Shown here piece by piece: positions 1 through 7,612 of a DNA stretch of 47,046 nucleotides. The notes under the pieces are model-generated. The model did not search any database. It was not told the DNA's origin and was given only the letters and a program-made list of their open reading frames with translations. Location: assembly GCA_003003725.1 (NCBI GenBank), contig PVWI01000005.1, positions 1 to 47,046 of the forward strand, written 5' to 3'. A program made the position numbers and the translations under genes. How positions within the stretch are numbered: the first letter of the stretch is position 1; every line of letters starts with the position of its first letter. Origin of the DNA: a filamentous cyanobacterium Phorm 6. GTDB lineage: Bacteria; Cyanobacteriota; Cyanobacteriia; Cyanobacteriales; Microcoleaceae.

Positions 1-77
1 GGAAACTGGATTACGCTGCGTGCTCTGGCTTCCTTGCACAAATGCTACGAAGTTGTTGGAAGGGTAAAGAGGGAAGA

Positions 78-178
78 GGAAAGAAGGAAGAGGGAAGAAG
101 GAAGAAGGAAGAAGAAAGAAGGAAGAAGGAAGAAGGAAGAAGGAAGAAGGAAGAAGGAAGAAGGAAGAAGGAAGAAAA
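78..178. repeat. Purine-rich heptamer tandem repeat (GGAAGAA)n
   Basis: A degenerate tract of 7-bp units, mainly GGAAGAA, runs for about 100 bp. It is open in one frame and would read as an Arg/Lys/Glu-rich peptide, but this is repeat translation, not protein. The same unit recurs at 6072-6120 and, as a 14-bp variant, at 43135-43176. Short 7-bp tandem repeats (STRR type) are known from filamentous cyanobacteria. Confidence 0.9.
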
Positions 179-186
179 ATAATTCA

Positions 187-300
187 ACCTTTTTCAATTC
201 CCAATTCCCAATGCCCAATTCCCAATGCCCAATTCCCCATGCCCCATGCCCCATGCCCAATTCCCAATTCCCCATTCCCCATTCCCAATTCCCAATTACC
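187..300. repeat. Heptamer tandem repeat (CCCAATT/CCCAATG/CCCCATG)n
   Basis: About sixteen imperfect 7-bp units of the CCCAATT type follow the purine tract directly. The complementary unit (AATTGGG) appears at 21176-21229. Together with the first tract it fills the stretch before the first gene; I see no gene in bases 1-348. Confidence 0.9.
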
Positions 301-348
301 CCAAAAGAATTATTCGTGTATTATTTTCCAGAACCTCCCTATTTTTTT

Positions 349-690
349 ATGACTGCTGGACTCCTAGCAGGAATGGCCTCCGGCTTGGCCTTTGAAGCAA
401 CTCTCAAACAAGCCGTACAACTGTGGTCAAAAAATCGTGCTACTCGCACCTTAGCTAACCTACAAGGATTGCAATTATTCATACCTTTCCTGGGAATGGC
501 TGGTGGAATTTGCATATTTTTAGCTTCTGGTGTAGAGATTTTCGGAATTCCAAAATTGTTCGCTTATGCTTTATCTTTGCCCCTAACCATACTCACCGGC
601 TGGTTAATTTGGAGACAGTTAGGTAAGCTTTTATTGGAATTAGAACGGGGAGGCTCCAGAGCACTAGATTTGGATTCTTTTGAAGAATGA
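349..690 (+). CDS. Small conserved two-helix membrane protein, function unknown
   Basis: The product is 113 residues. The frame stays open upstream to base 34, but that part is translated heptamer repeat, so I place the start at the ATG at 349 (MTAGLLAGMASGLAFE). The sequence shows a Gly/Ala-rich N-terminal segment, a hydrophobic helix at about residues 43-65 and another at about 70-88, and an acidic tail ending DLDSFEE. No catalytic motif is visible. It looks like the small membrane proteins of unknown function found in cyanobacterial genomes, but I do not recognise a named family. The coding part has normal base composition, unlike the repeats before it. No clear Shine-Dalgarno sequence is visible; the gene stands alone, convergent with the minus-strand glycan cluster. 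Confidence 0.7.
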   Translation: MTAGLLAGMASGLAFEATLKQAVQLWSKNRATRTLANLQGLQLFIPFLGMAGGICIFLASGVEIFGIPKLFAYALSLPLTILTGWLIWRQLGKLLLELERGGSRALDLDSFEE

Positions 691-770
691 GAGTTAACTA
701 TTGACCCTCTTTTATGAGAAGGAAGGGGGTTGATAGTTCTTTAGTATTATCCTAATCTGATGTTTTTTGA

Positions 771-803
771 ACCACAGAGAGCGCAGAGAACGCAGAGGAA
801 GAG
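771..803 (+). repeat. Dispersed 'CGCAGAG' repeat, copy 1
   Basis: The stretch ACCACAGAGAGCGCAGAGAA and the bases after it closely match 11001-11035, another intergenic site in this window. It reads as three CGCAGAG-like units followed by a GA-rich tail. It is non-coding and lies downstream of the small membrane protein gene. Confidence 0.75.
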
Positions 804-903
804 AAAGAAAAAGAAACGAAAGAAAGAAACAAAAAAAGCAAGAAGAGGGTTTAACGCGAGAATAGGAGTGAATTCAGTCTCTATACAGTTAGCTTCTATC
901 TAC

Positions 904-1917
904 TCAGAGATTACGCAACTTAAATTTAAGATTATTAACTTTTTTAATTACCCAAATTTTGAGATTTCTCTGGAAGTGAACCAACCAATTGGGATGCGTT
1001 AGTTTTGGCTGTGTTTCGGGCGACTTCAAATAACGGTAGTGCAGAAATATATCTCGGTAGGGAATCTCAACATCTTCACCATCACACAATTGATTGATTT
1101 TGGCAGCCGAAATACTCATGTAATGCAAGTAAGTCAGCCGTCGTCCTTTATCGTATAAAACATAATTTATTACATCAAATTGAGAAGACCAATGATTACC
1201 CGTTACTTGTTCTGGTTGAGAATATGCAAAGTTATAAAAAGAGATTTTGCAGCGCGTAACTAAATAGTTAAACAAAGGTTGGTCAGTTCCCCGCAAGGAC
1301 AAGATTTCTGATTCTCCTGATGTTAAATATTCTAACATTTTAACACAGTTATGGCGATTTAAGACTCCTTTTTTGGAAGCAAACCAACCCGCACAAAAAA
1401 TCTGAGATTGCAGTTTGTCAATCTTGAAAATATATGGTAATTTGTCGCATAATAAATCAAATACATAATTGAGGTCGGATTTGTATTGAAAATCGTTTGC
1501 TACCCAATCAAATTCATCCAGTTTTTGATAGATGTAATCCAGAGAATCCATTAACAAAGTGTCCGCATCAAAATAGATGAATTTATCAAAAGGGCCGTCA
1601 AAACAACAAAATTTTCGGTGCATCCCCAAACAGTGTACTGGTTTCCAGCCTTTAGCTTGCCAAACTTTTTGAGCTTTGGCGTGAGATGTCCAAACTTGAG
1701 TTGCAAAGTCTTCCCAAAATTGGATGGAATCTGTATTTTCAAACAGGGTGACATTGTGATGAGTTGCAATTTCTACTCGAACTTTTTTCAGTCTATCATC
1801 ATAGGGAATGATACAAACTGGAATATCTTTTGCCCCATTCACTTCGAGACTGTTTAATAAAGCGACTAAATGGTCGAAAACAACATCGTTTGCCAGAATA
1901 TAAATGCCATTTGTCAT
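904..1917 (-). CDS. GT-A-like sugar transferase, paralogue 1 of 3 (Npun_R2821/R2823-like)
   Basis: The product is 337 residues and has the look of a GT-A (GT8-like) nucleotide-sugar transferase. It opens with MTNGIYILANDVVFD, a signature shared with the next two genes, and has a DADTLL motif at about residue 117, typical of the DXD Mn/nucleotide-sugar site. It keeps the LYDKGRRLTYLHY block near the C terminus that all three paralogues share. No signal peptide or membrane span is visible, so it is probably cytoplasmic and adds sugar to a lipid-linked or protein acceptor. I recall this family being named after Nostoc punctiforme loci in public annotation; donor and acceptor are unknown to me. 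It is the last gene of the minus-strand glycan cluster. A 105-bp repeat-rich spacer separates it from paralogue 2. Confidence 0.8.
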   Translation of the reverse strand: MTNGIYILANDVVFDHLVALLNSLEVNGAKDIPVCIIPYDDRLKKVRVEIATHHNVTLFENTDSIQFWEDFATQVWTSHAKAQKVWQAKGWKPVHCLGMHRKFCCFDGPFDKFIYFDADTLLMDSLDYIYQKLDEFDWVANDFQYKSDLNYVFDLLCDKLPYIFKIDKLQSQIFCAGWFASKKGVLNRHNCVKMLEYLTSGESEILSLRGTDQPLFNYLVTRCKISFYNFAYSQPEQVTGNHWSSQFDVINYVLYDKGRRLTYLHYMSISAAKINQLCDGEDVEIPYRDIFLHYRYLKSPETQPKLTHPNWLVHFQRNLKIWVIKKVNNLKFKLRNL

Positions 1918-1930
1918 CGTTTAAAAACCC

Positions 1931-2022
1931 TAACCAGATTCGGCGGTTGAAACCGCTACTACAGAAACAAAGTCCGCCTTCGCGGACTGAAGAATAAACT
2001 CGTAGGGTGCGCACTGCGCACA
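1931..2022. repeat. Intergenic repeat cluster with three short palindromes
   Basis: Between paralogues 1 and 2 lie GCGGTTGAAACCGC (1943-1956), AGTCCGCCTTCGCGGACT (1971-1988) and a GTAGGGTGCGCA palindrome (2002-2021). The GTAGGGTGCG motif recurs at 42362-42427 as a longer hairpin. These are dispersed palindromic repeats. They could fold in the mRNA between two genes of one operon and uncouple their expression. Confidence 0.65.
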
Positions 2023-2895
2023 TTATTGCTGTATCAAGCGAAATATTCTTTGCATTAAATTAGGTTTTTCTTGATGCAAATAACGATAATGTTTCCACAG
2101 TTTCCAATAAGGACTACCCGATTTAATCGGTATCCCCGCCCAGTGAATATATTTTAACCTTTTACCTTTGTCGTAAAGTACATAATCTATTTCCTGAAAA
2201 TGCTTAGAACCCGCCCAACTTCCTGGTTCGGTTGGTGAAGCTTTGACAAGATTGCAGCGTTTGGGAATCAGTTTAAGAATGATATAATTTAGTATAGGTT
2301 GGTCGGTGACGTTTTGAGTAAAATCGAAATACTCTCGATGCTGCGAACATTCGCGCAAGATTTCATACATTTGCAATTCGGAAATAGTTCCTTTACGGGA
2401 AGCCCAAAAGCCGCTGTTGAAGACATCTTGAAGTTCGGAATCTGTGAAAATATGCTCTTCTTTGACAATGGGTGAAAATACATTGCGCAGTTTTTCGCTG
2501 AGGTGGTGGTAGTCGCAGCAAAAAAAGTCTACTTCTGATAGTTTGTCGAGGTTGGCTGCGATGTCTTCAAAGACGATGATATCGGTGTCGATGTACAAAA
2601 ATTCGTCAAGCGGGCCAAACCAGGCGACGAGTTTTCGCATTTTGTTGGGGAGGGCTAGAAAGTTACGATCGAACATTTGGCCAATTTCCCTGGTAAACTG
2701 TTCCACAAACCCCAGATTTGGGAACAATCGCACCCCGTAGAGGCTGCTGAGTGCGGCCGCGACTTGCTGATAATTGTCGTCAAACGGGATTAAAAAAATT
2801 GGTACTTGAGAATTATACAGACGTATGGTGGCTAGAAGGGCGATCGCACTTTCCATCACTTTATCATTAGCAACAATATAAATACCACGATTCAT
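2023..2895 (-). CDS. GT-A-like sugar transferase, paralogue 2 of 3
   Basis: The product is 290 residues. It starts MNRGIYIVANDKVMES and has a DTDIIVF motif at about residue 98, in the position of the DXD motif of its neighbours. The late block LYDKGKRLKYIHW matches paralogues 1 and 3. I choose the ATG at 2895 over the TTG one codon upstream because the paralogues start there. The stop codon of paralogue 3 overlaps this start by one base (TGATG), so the two are probably translationally coupled. It is shorter than its sisters, with less sequence between the DXD and the C-terminal block. The role is inferred: transfer of a sugar in the glycan pathway encoded by the cluster. Confidence 0.8.
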   Translation of the reverse strand: MNRGIYIVANDKVMESAIALLATIRLYNSQVPIFLIPFDDNYQQVAAALSSLYGVRLFPNLGFVEQFTREIGQMFDRNFLALPNKMRKLVAWFGPLDEFLYIDTDIIVFEDIAANLDKLSEVDFFCCDYHHLSEKLRNVFSPIVKEEHIFTDSELQDVFNSGFWASRKGTISELQMYEILRECSQHREYFDFTQNVTDQPILNYIILKLIPKRCNLVKASPTEPGSWAGSKHFQEIDYVLYDKGKRLKYIHWAGIPIKSGSPYWKLWKHYRYLHQEKPNLMQRIFRLIQQ

Positions 2896-3866
2896 CAACT
2901 TATCCTCAACCTTCTCAACACTCTTTCTAACAAATTTGACCCCGAAACATTAGCATAAGACTTTAGCGGTTCCATAAAAAGCGGCCGATTTTCTGGTTCC
3001 CGCAGATAGCGGTAATGTAGAAACAAATCGCGATAGGGAAACTCAATATTTTCCCCAGCACAAACTCTCCGAATTAAATCCGGCGGCACACCAATATAAT
3101 GAATATAAGTAAGTCGGTTTCCCTTGTCGTACAAAATGTTATCTCGCATTTGAAAATGTGGGGAAGTGACGCTACAACCTGTTTTTTCGCCATCCGGGAG
3201 ACTGTAAGCAAAATTATAGCTATTCATCCCCGTTTTCATCACCATATAATTGAGCAACGGCTGTTCTCCCGCACCAGAATAAATAATTTCTGCATCTCCA
3301 GACTTTAGTTCAGCTACCAGCCATTCTTTAGTATCGCGCTCAAAAAGTCCTTGCTTGCTACCATAAAAACCCGAACAAAATATTTCCGAGTCTATCCGAT
3401 ATTGCTCAAAAACTTCGAGCAGTTTTGGCGACTGAATATTGTATACTTTAGTTGGATCAGTAAATTGGAAATCATAAACCACAAAATCGGATTCATTTAA
3501 CTTATCAAAAACCGCATCAAGGGAATTCATCACCAAAGTATCGGCATCCATGTAGATAAAATTTTCAAACGGCCCATCGAAAGCGCAAAAACGCCGATGT
3601 GCACCGTAAAGCCGAAATTTTTTGCGGTTCAAACGCTCTGGTGCGGCTGCTTGCATGAATTCGTCCCATCGCTGAATAGATACGCTATCTTCATAAATAA
3701 AGACATTGGGACGGTTGGCAATTTCTGTTTTGATTTGCTGTATTTGGTCGTCGAAAGGATAAATGCAGACCGGAGTATTTGAGCCTAAGATAACTTCAAT
3801 ACTGTTTAGAAAGGCAATTAGTTGATCGTAAACTGTATCGTTGGCTAGCGTGCAAATTTCCTTCAT
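2895..3866 (-). CDS. GT-A-like sugar transferase, paralogue 3 of 3
   Basis: The product is 323 residues and begins MKEICTLANDTVYDQ. DADTLVM at about residue 102 is the likely DXD site. The LYDKGNRLTYIHY block and a closing FPYRDLFLHYRYLREPE stretch are shared with paralogue 1 (PYRDIFLHYRYLKSPE), so 1 and 3 are closer to each other than to 2. Three diverged copies in tandem suggest duplication followed by change of donor or acceptor specificity. The gene lies 135 bp downstream of the FGE-like gene, an AT-rich gap with no other gene. Substrate is unknown. Confidence 0.8.
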   Translation of the reverse strand: MKEICTLANDTVYDQLIAFLNSIEVILGSNTPVCIYPFDDQIQQIKTEIANRPNVFIYEDSVSIQRWDEFMQAAAPERLNRKKFRLYGAHRRFCAFDGPFENFIYMDADTLVMNSLDAVFDKLNESDFVVYDFQFTDPTKVYNIQSPKLLEVFEQYRIDSEIFCSGFYGSKQGLFERDTKEWLVAELKSGDAEIIYSGAGEQPLLNYMVMKTGMNSYNFAYSLPDGEKTGCSVTSPHFQMRDNILYDKGNRLTYIHYIGVPPDLIRRVCAGENIEFPYRDLFLHYRYLREPENRPLFMEPLKSYANVSGSNLLERVLRRLRIS

Positions 3867-4001
3867 ATATAGTTAATAAATTATATTAATTACACTCGAT
3901 ATATCGCAATATAAACCTTTGAAATAAAAGTCGCTCAACCTCCGACAACAATGACAAAACATAAAAAGCCTCGCCGGATACTACAAACCAAAAACCTGAA
4001 A

Positions 4002-5072
4002 CTACGTTAAAACACAACCCACACGAAAACCAACGTCTATAGCCCTGTAGCTAGCCGAATATCTAGGACGAGTGGCACTGCGACAATATACCCCACTATA
4101 TTCCCAGGAACCGCCACGCTGCATACGTTTATCATTTGTGCCAGTTTCCCAAGAACTTCCGTCAGTTGGTGCGCCGTTATAGTTTTCGTGCCAGGTATCG
4201 CTGCACCACTCCCACACATTGCCGTGCATATCGTACAGCCCAAAAATATTAGGTAGAAAACTCCCAACATCTGTTGTTTTTCGGCGACAATCGTAAGAGC
4301 TTGCGGGGGGAGTTTTTGCGTAGGGATGAAATCCATTATGGTTGGCCAATTCCATGCTAGTGGTTTCCCCAAAATGAAATGGAGTTGTTGTACCCGCACG
4401 ACAAGCGTATTCCCATTCTGCTTCACTCAAGAGCCGATATTTTCTCCCGGTTTTTTCCGAGAGTTGGCGACAAAAGTTAACGGCATCTTGCCATGACACA
4501 CATACTACAGGACGTTTTTCGCCTCTGACAAAAGATGGATTTTTTTCCATCACTGCTCGCCACTGTGCTTCGGTGATAGGATATTTACCTGCAAAAAAAG
4601 CGGGTACTGTTACTTGATGCTGCGGACTTTCCCTATCCTGTCTACCTAATTCTGTTTCTGGCGAACCCATCATAAATCTACCACCGGGAATCGATACCAT
4701 TTCCAGGACAACTCCATTCCCTAAGTCTTCGGGGAAGAAGCGAGCAGAGGAACTATGACGACTGTTTTCTTTTCCTTCAGCATCAACTGTTGTCACGTCA
4801 AATTCAAAGATAGGCAAATAATTTTGTAACTGCTCTTTGATATTTGGTTTATGTCTATCCTTCAGCAGCCAATATGCAGCAAGCTTCACCGACATAGATT
4901 CATCTCGCAATGCCCGAATTATCAAATCTAAACCTGCATCTCCATGTTTCAGCGCTTCAGACAGTGCGGTAATTCTGACTTCGACACCGGGTGAAGCTAA
5001 CCGACTCTTAACGCCCGGAATCCCGCCTAAGACAGCCGCACCGAATGGCACTTGAGATTGACCTGACGGCAT
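4002..5072 (-). CDS. HEAT-like + FGE-sulfatase (SUMF1) domain protein lacking the first active-site Cys
   Basis: The product is 356 residues. About residues 30-85 look like one or two HEAT-type helical repeats (DAGLDLIIRALRDESMSVKL). From about residue 115 the FGE-sulfatase fold is clear: VSIPGGRFMMGSPETE, QHQVTVPAFFAGKYPITEAQ, RLLSEAEWEYACRAGTTTP, DMHGNVWEWCSDTWHE and a C-terminal VGFRVG. True formylglycine-generating enzymes use two cysteines five residues apart near the C terminus. Here the segment SWEYSGVYC keeps only the second, with Tyr in place of the first. It is therefore unlikely to be a copper-dependent FGE and is better read as a fold relative of unknown activity, as is common in cyanobacteria. 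It sits 30 bp after the GT10 gene and is probably co-transcribed with the glycosyltransferases. Confidence 0.85.
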   Translation of the reverse strand: MPSGQSQVPFGAAVLGGIPGVKSRLASPGVEVRITALSEALKHGDAGLDLIIRALRDESMSVKLAAYWLLKDRHKPNIKEQLQNYLPIFEFDVTTVDAEGKENSRHSSSARFFPEDLGNGVVLEMVSIPGGRFMMGSPETELGRQDRESPQHQVTVPAFFAGKYPITEAQWRAVMEKNPSFVRGEKRPVVCVSWQDAVNFCRQLSEKTGRKYRLLSEAEWEYACRAGTTTPFHFGETTSMELANHNGFHPYAKTPPASSYDCRRKTTDVGSFLPNIFGLYDMHGNVWEWCSDTWHENYNGAPTDGSSWETGTNDKRMQRGGSWEYSGVYCRSATRPRYSASYRAIDVGFRVGCVLT

Positions 5073-5102
5073 CGTATTCTCTGGGTTGATTTTGGTTTTC
5101 TG

Positions 5103-6068
5103 TCATTGCGCTATTTCCTGAGATACAAACTTAGACAGCCAATTGAGCAAGTTCAATTCATGGAGAATGATTTGTCTAGCTTCAGCAATTTTCTCCCTAG
5201 CTTCATGCCAATAATCCGCATTAGCCACAACCTCTTTAATAAATTCTACTCCTTTCTCATCCAAACTCGGCAACCGCAGAAAACTCCCTGCAGGCAACAA
5301 TTTATCCGCCGCCGAACCGCCGTAATAAATTGGCAAACTCCAACCTAATAAAGCATCCCAAAGCTTCTCGCTGACATACCAATCATTTTCCGCATAATTT
5401 TCAATAGCTAAGTTGTAATAATATGGTGCGATGGCGTGCCATTTATTGTTGACAGTGCCGTTTCCGCGCGCCCAAGTTGGCAAGTTTCGCCCGTAAAGGT
5501 CAAAATCTAATTCTTGTTGTTGCAGCAATTTGATAAAATTCAATCGGTGGCGGTGATTGGCGCTGCGGCTAACACCTGAAGTTATCCAAGAACAGGATTT
5601 AGTTTTATTTGGTGGTGGCATTTCGTTCAGTTCTCGAAATGAGTTAGAGTGATACCAAATCGCGGGCATATAATCGGGGTTGGGTGCGAAATCGTCGGGC
5701 CCGGAAACGTAACCGCAATCAAGTTTTGCTTGTTCGTAGTTAGCTTTGGTAATTTCAATAACTTCTGGTAATGGCGGTTCTCTGATTAGGTAAATAATCC
5801 GTTCTTTGGGAACGTTGCGGAATTTCTCTCGAATGTCATTATCTGGATTTTGATGCCTGTATTGGCGTATTTTGTCGAGCCATGACTGCTGTTTGGGCTG
5901 TCGGGGAAAGTCGAATTGATACATGAGTAAAAAGTCGGGTTCTGGGTGGTTGGCTAGCATTTGAATGTTGCCCCACTTGCCGAAATTGTGAGGGGTTTGT
6001 TGCCACAGCCAATCGCTTTGGTTCATGCCTGGATAGGTGGTGATTGTGCCGATAATTTTTGGGTTCAT
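5103..6068 (-). CDS. Glycosyltransferase family 10 (fucosyltransferase-like)
   Basis: The product is 321 residues. The C-terminal half carries the family GT10 hallmark: a block around residues 220-255 reading AENDWYVSEKLWDALLGWSL followed by PIYYGG, which forms the GDP-sugar binding face in alpha-1,3-fucosyltransferases. The N-terminal half (MNPKIIGTITTYPGMNQSDW) is the variable acceptor domain. There is no membrane anchor or signal peptide, as expected for bacterial members, which act in the cytoplasm on lipid-linked glycans. Known members transfer L-fucose from GDP-fucose; this donor is inferred, and no GDP-fucose synthesis genes lie in the window. The gene is followed by the FGE-like gene and preceded by GT4, separated by a heptamer tract at 6072-6120. 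Confidence 0.8.
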   Translation of the reverse strand: MNPKIIGTITTYPGMNQSDWLWQQTPHNFGKWGNIQMLANHPEPDFLLMYQFDFPRQPKQQSWLDKIRQYRHQNPDNDIREKFRNVPKERIIYLIREPPLPEVIEITKANYEQAKLDCGYVSGPDDFAPNPDYMPAIWYHSNSFRELNEMPPPNKTKSCSWITSGVSRSANHRHRLNFIKLLQQQELDFDLYGRNLPTWARGNGTVNNKWHAIAPYYYNLAIENYAENDWYVSEKLWDALLGWSLPIYYGGSAADKLLPAGSFLRLPSLDEKGVEFIKEVVANADYWHEAREKIAEARQIILHELNLLNWLSKFVSQEIAQ

Positions 6069-6071
6069 ATA

Positions 6072-6120
6072 GCAGAAGGAAGAAGGAAGAAGGAAGAAGG
6101 AAGAAGAAGGAAGAAGAAGT
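6072..6120. repeat. Heptamer tandem repeat (GGAAGAA)n, second site
   Basis: About seven units of GGAAGAA, some shortened, lie between the GT10 start codon and the 3' end of the GT4 gene. The unit is the same as at 78-178. Confidence 0.85.
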
Positions 6121-6134
6121 TTTTGCGTGTGGCA

Positions 6135-6189
6135 GGGCGGGTTTATGAGATTGTTTATTTTAGGCGATGATTGTTGGTAAAACCCGCCC
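6135..6189. repeat. Dispersed inverted repeat overlapping the GT4 3' end
   Basis: Arms GGGCGGGTTT (6135-6144) and AAACCCGCCC (6180-6189) are exact inverted repeats around about 35 bp. The right part lies inside the reading frame of the GT4 enzyme and encodes its last residues (NSVGAGFTNNHRLK). The GC-rich arm looks like a widespread cyanobacterial GGGCGGGTTT repeat. Confidence 0.7.
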
Positions 6190-7396
6190 CTACCGAATTT
6201 TGAATTATCGGATATCGCACATCTGCATCCACATAACCCAAAATTTTCTTGATTCTATTTTCCCACGAAAACTGCTTGACAAAATCCAGAGTTTCTGCGT
6301 AACCTTCGACCTTCCTAGGATATTTGGTTAAACTATCTCGAATGCTTTGCGCGAACTTGTGCGGGTTATCCGGTTCACACCAAATTGCAGCGATATTTCC
6401 CGATTTGAATTCCATTAAAGATGGAATCTCTGTCGCTACAATTGCAGTTCCCGATGCCATATAATCGAAGAATTTCAAGGGAGATGTGAATGTCGCGGCT
6501 TGTGTCAAACAGTGCGGGTGAACCAACACATCGGCTGCTTGCAGCAAGCTGGCTAGTTGATTTTGCGGCAGGTAGCCGAGAAATTTGATGTTGTTAACTT
6601 GCTTGGATTTGGCTAACTTCTGGTAGGCTGTTACTTGGGATGGATCGCCGCCTGCGATCGCAAATTGAACTCCCGGCAATTCCTGCGCCACATCCACCAA
6701 CATATCCACTCCTTTAAACGGGTAAAGCCCTCCCGCATAAACGGCTAAATTTTCTCTTCCATCTTCTAATAACTTCTGTCGCCATATCCGGGCTTCTGTC
6801 GTTTGTCTGGCGAGAAACAACTGATTAAAACCATTTTGCAGCATAATTACTTTTGACGGCGGCATCCCATTTTTAATCATACTTTCTCGCACTGTATCGG
6901 CAACAGTTACAGAAATTTGAAACAGCGGATTGCGGACAATTTCCGGCTCAAATTGCTTGGATTCGTGGTGATGTTGTTCGTAGATAGCGGGAATTCCGTT
7001 TTTAATCGCAGCTTTGACAAAGTTCCAGTCCCGTGTGTGAACGATTTGAGTGGATTTGAGCAGGTGAATCGGTAGGTAGTATTTTGAGACTATTGTACTC
7101 GAACTCGTCCACTTGCTGTCGAAAAGGTCGATCGGGCAAGGCATCGGTAAGTCTGCTATTTTTAATTTATCTTGAATATTGTATATTTGGGCAAGTTTGT
7201 CATCCGGTTTTCTAGGTTGAAAAGGACGAAACAAATCAATCGGATTAAAAGCCTTCCATCCCTTGCGCAGATATACCAAAACTGCTGGTAAACCTAGATT
7301 TGCAGCGGCATTCGCAGAATGAGCAACTTGAACTAAGCTGGCTACATTCGGTTGTGGCAAGATATTTCGGGTAAAAAATACATAATATTTTGACAT
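6155..7396 (-). CDS. Glycosyltransferase family 4 (GT-B fold)
   Basis: The product is 413 residues and starts MSKYYVFFTRNILPQPN. The C-terminal half follows the GT4 pattern: AVYAGGLYPFKGVDMLV at about residue 218, FLGYLPQNQLASLLQAADVL, and the donor-site block SPLKFFDYMASGTAIVATEI, which includes the nucleotide-sugar binding region. The N-terminal half contains TRDWNFVKAAIKNGIPAIYE followed by QHHH, an acceptor-side motif. No membrane span is visible; such enzymes act at the inner face of the membrane. The final ~14 residues derive from a dispersed repeat, so the ancestral C terminus probably ended nearer to DADVRYPI. The gene lies in the glycan cluster between the ABC exporter and GT10. Confidence 0.88.
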   Translation of the reverse strand: MSKYYVFFTRNILPQPNVASLVQVAHSANAAANLGLPAVLVYLRKGWKAFNPIDLFRPFQPRKPDDKLAQIYNIQDKLKIADLPMPCPIDLFDSKWTSSSTIVSKYYLPIHLLKSTQIVHTRDWNFVKAAIKNGIPAIYEQHHHESKQFEPEIVRNPLFQISVTVADTVRESMIKNGMPPSKVIMLQNGFNQLFLARQTTEARIWRQKLLEDGRENLAVYAGGLYPFKGVDMLVDVAQELPGVQFAIAGGDPSQVTAYQKLAKSKQVNNIKFLGYLPQNQLASLLQAADVLVHPHCLTQAATFTSPLKFFDYMASGTAIVATEIPSLMEFKSGNIAAIWCEPDNPHKFAQSIRDSLTKYPRKVEGYAETLDFVKQFSWENRIKKILGYVDADVRYPIIQNSVGAGFTNNHRLK

Positions 7397-7423
7397 GGGA
7401 ATTGGGGATGGGGCATTGTTCAG

Positions 7424-7458
7424 TTGACAGTTGACAGTTGACAGTTGACAGTTGACAG
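7424..7458. repeat. Heptamer tandem repeat (TTGACAG)5
   Basis: Five perfect TTGACAG units. Each contains TTGACA, the sigma70 -35 consensus, but no -10 element sits at the right spacing, so I do not call promoters here. A related unit (TCAACAG) appears at 29317-29352. Confidence 0.9.
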
Positions 7459-7527
7459 GTAATGAATAGTCTGATTTTAATTTTTCCCTAAAATGGAGAG
7501 GCTTTAAACCAATTCTTTCTGGTAACA

Positions 7528-7612
7528 GTTAACAACCAATAACCAATAACAAACAACAAACAACAAACAACAAACAACCAATAACCAATAACCAATAACC
7601 AATAACCAATAA
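7528..7612. repeat. Heptamer tandem repeat (AACCAAT / AACAAAC)n
   Basis: Two intermixed 7-bp units make about twelve copies that end exactly at the 3' end of the ABC exporter gene. A similar pair of units is found just before dnaB (21246-21328). Confidence 0.9.

Noticed and set aside
34-348. A 105-codon N-terminal extension of the first membrane protein, Arg/Lys/Glu rich
   Set aside because: It is translation of two heptamer repeat tracts; the opposite strand gives a similar open frame for the same reason.
7424-7458. Five TTGACA boxes as promoters
   Set aside because: They are phase-locked heptamer repeats and none has a -10 at 16-18 bp.
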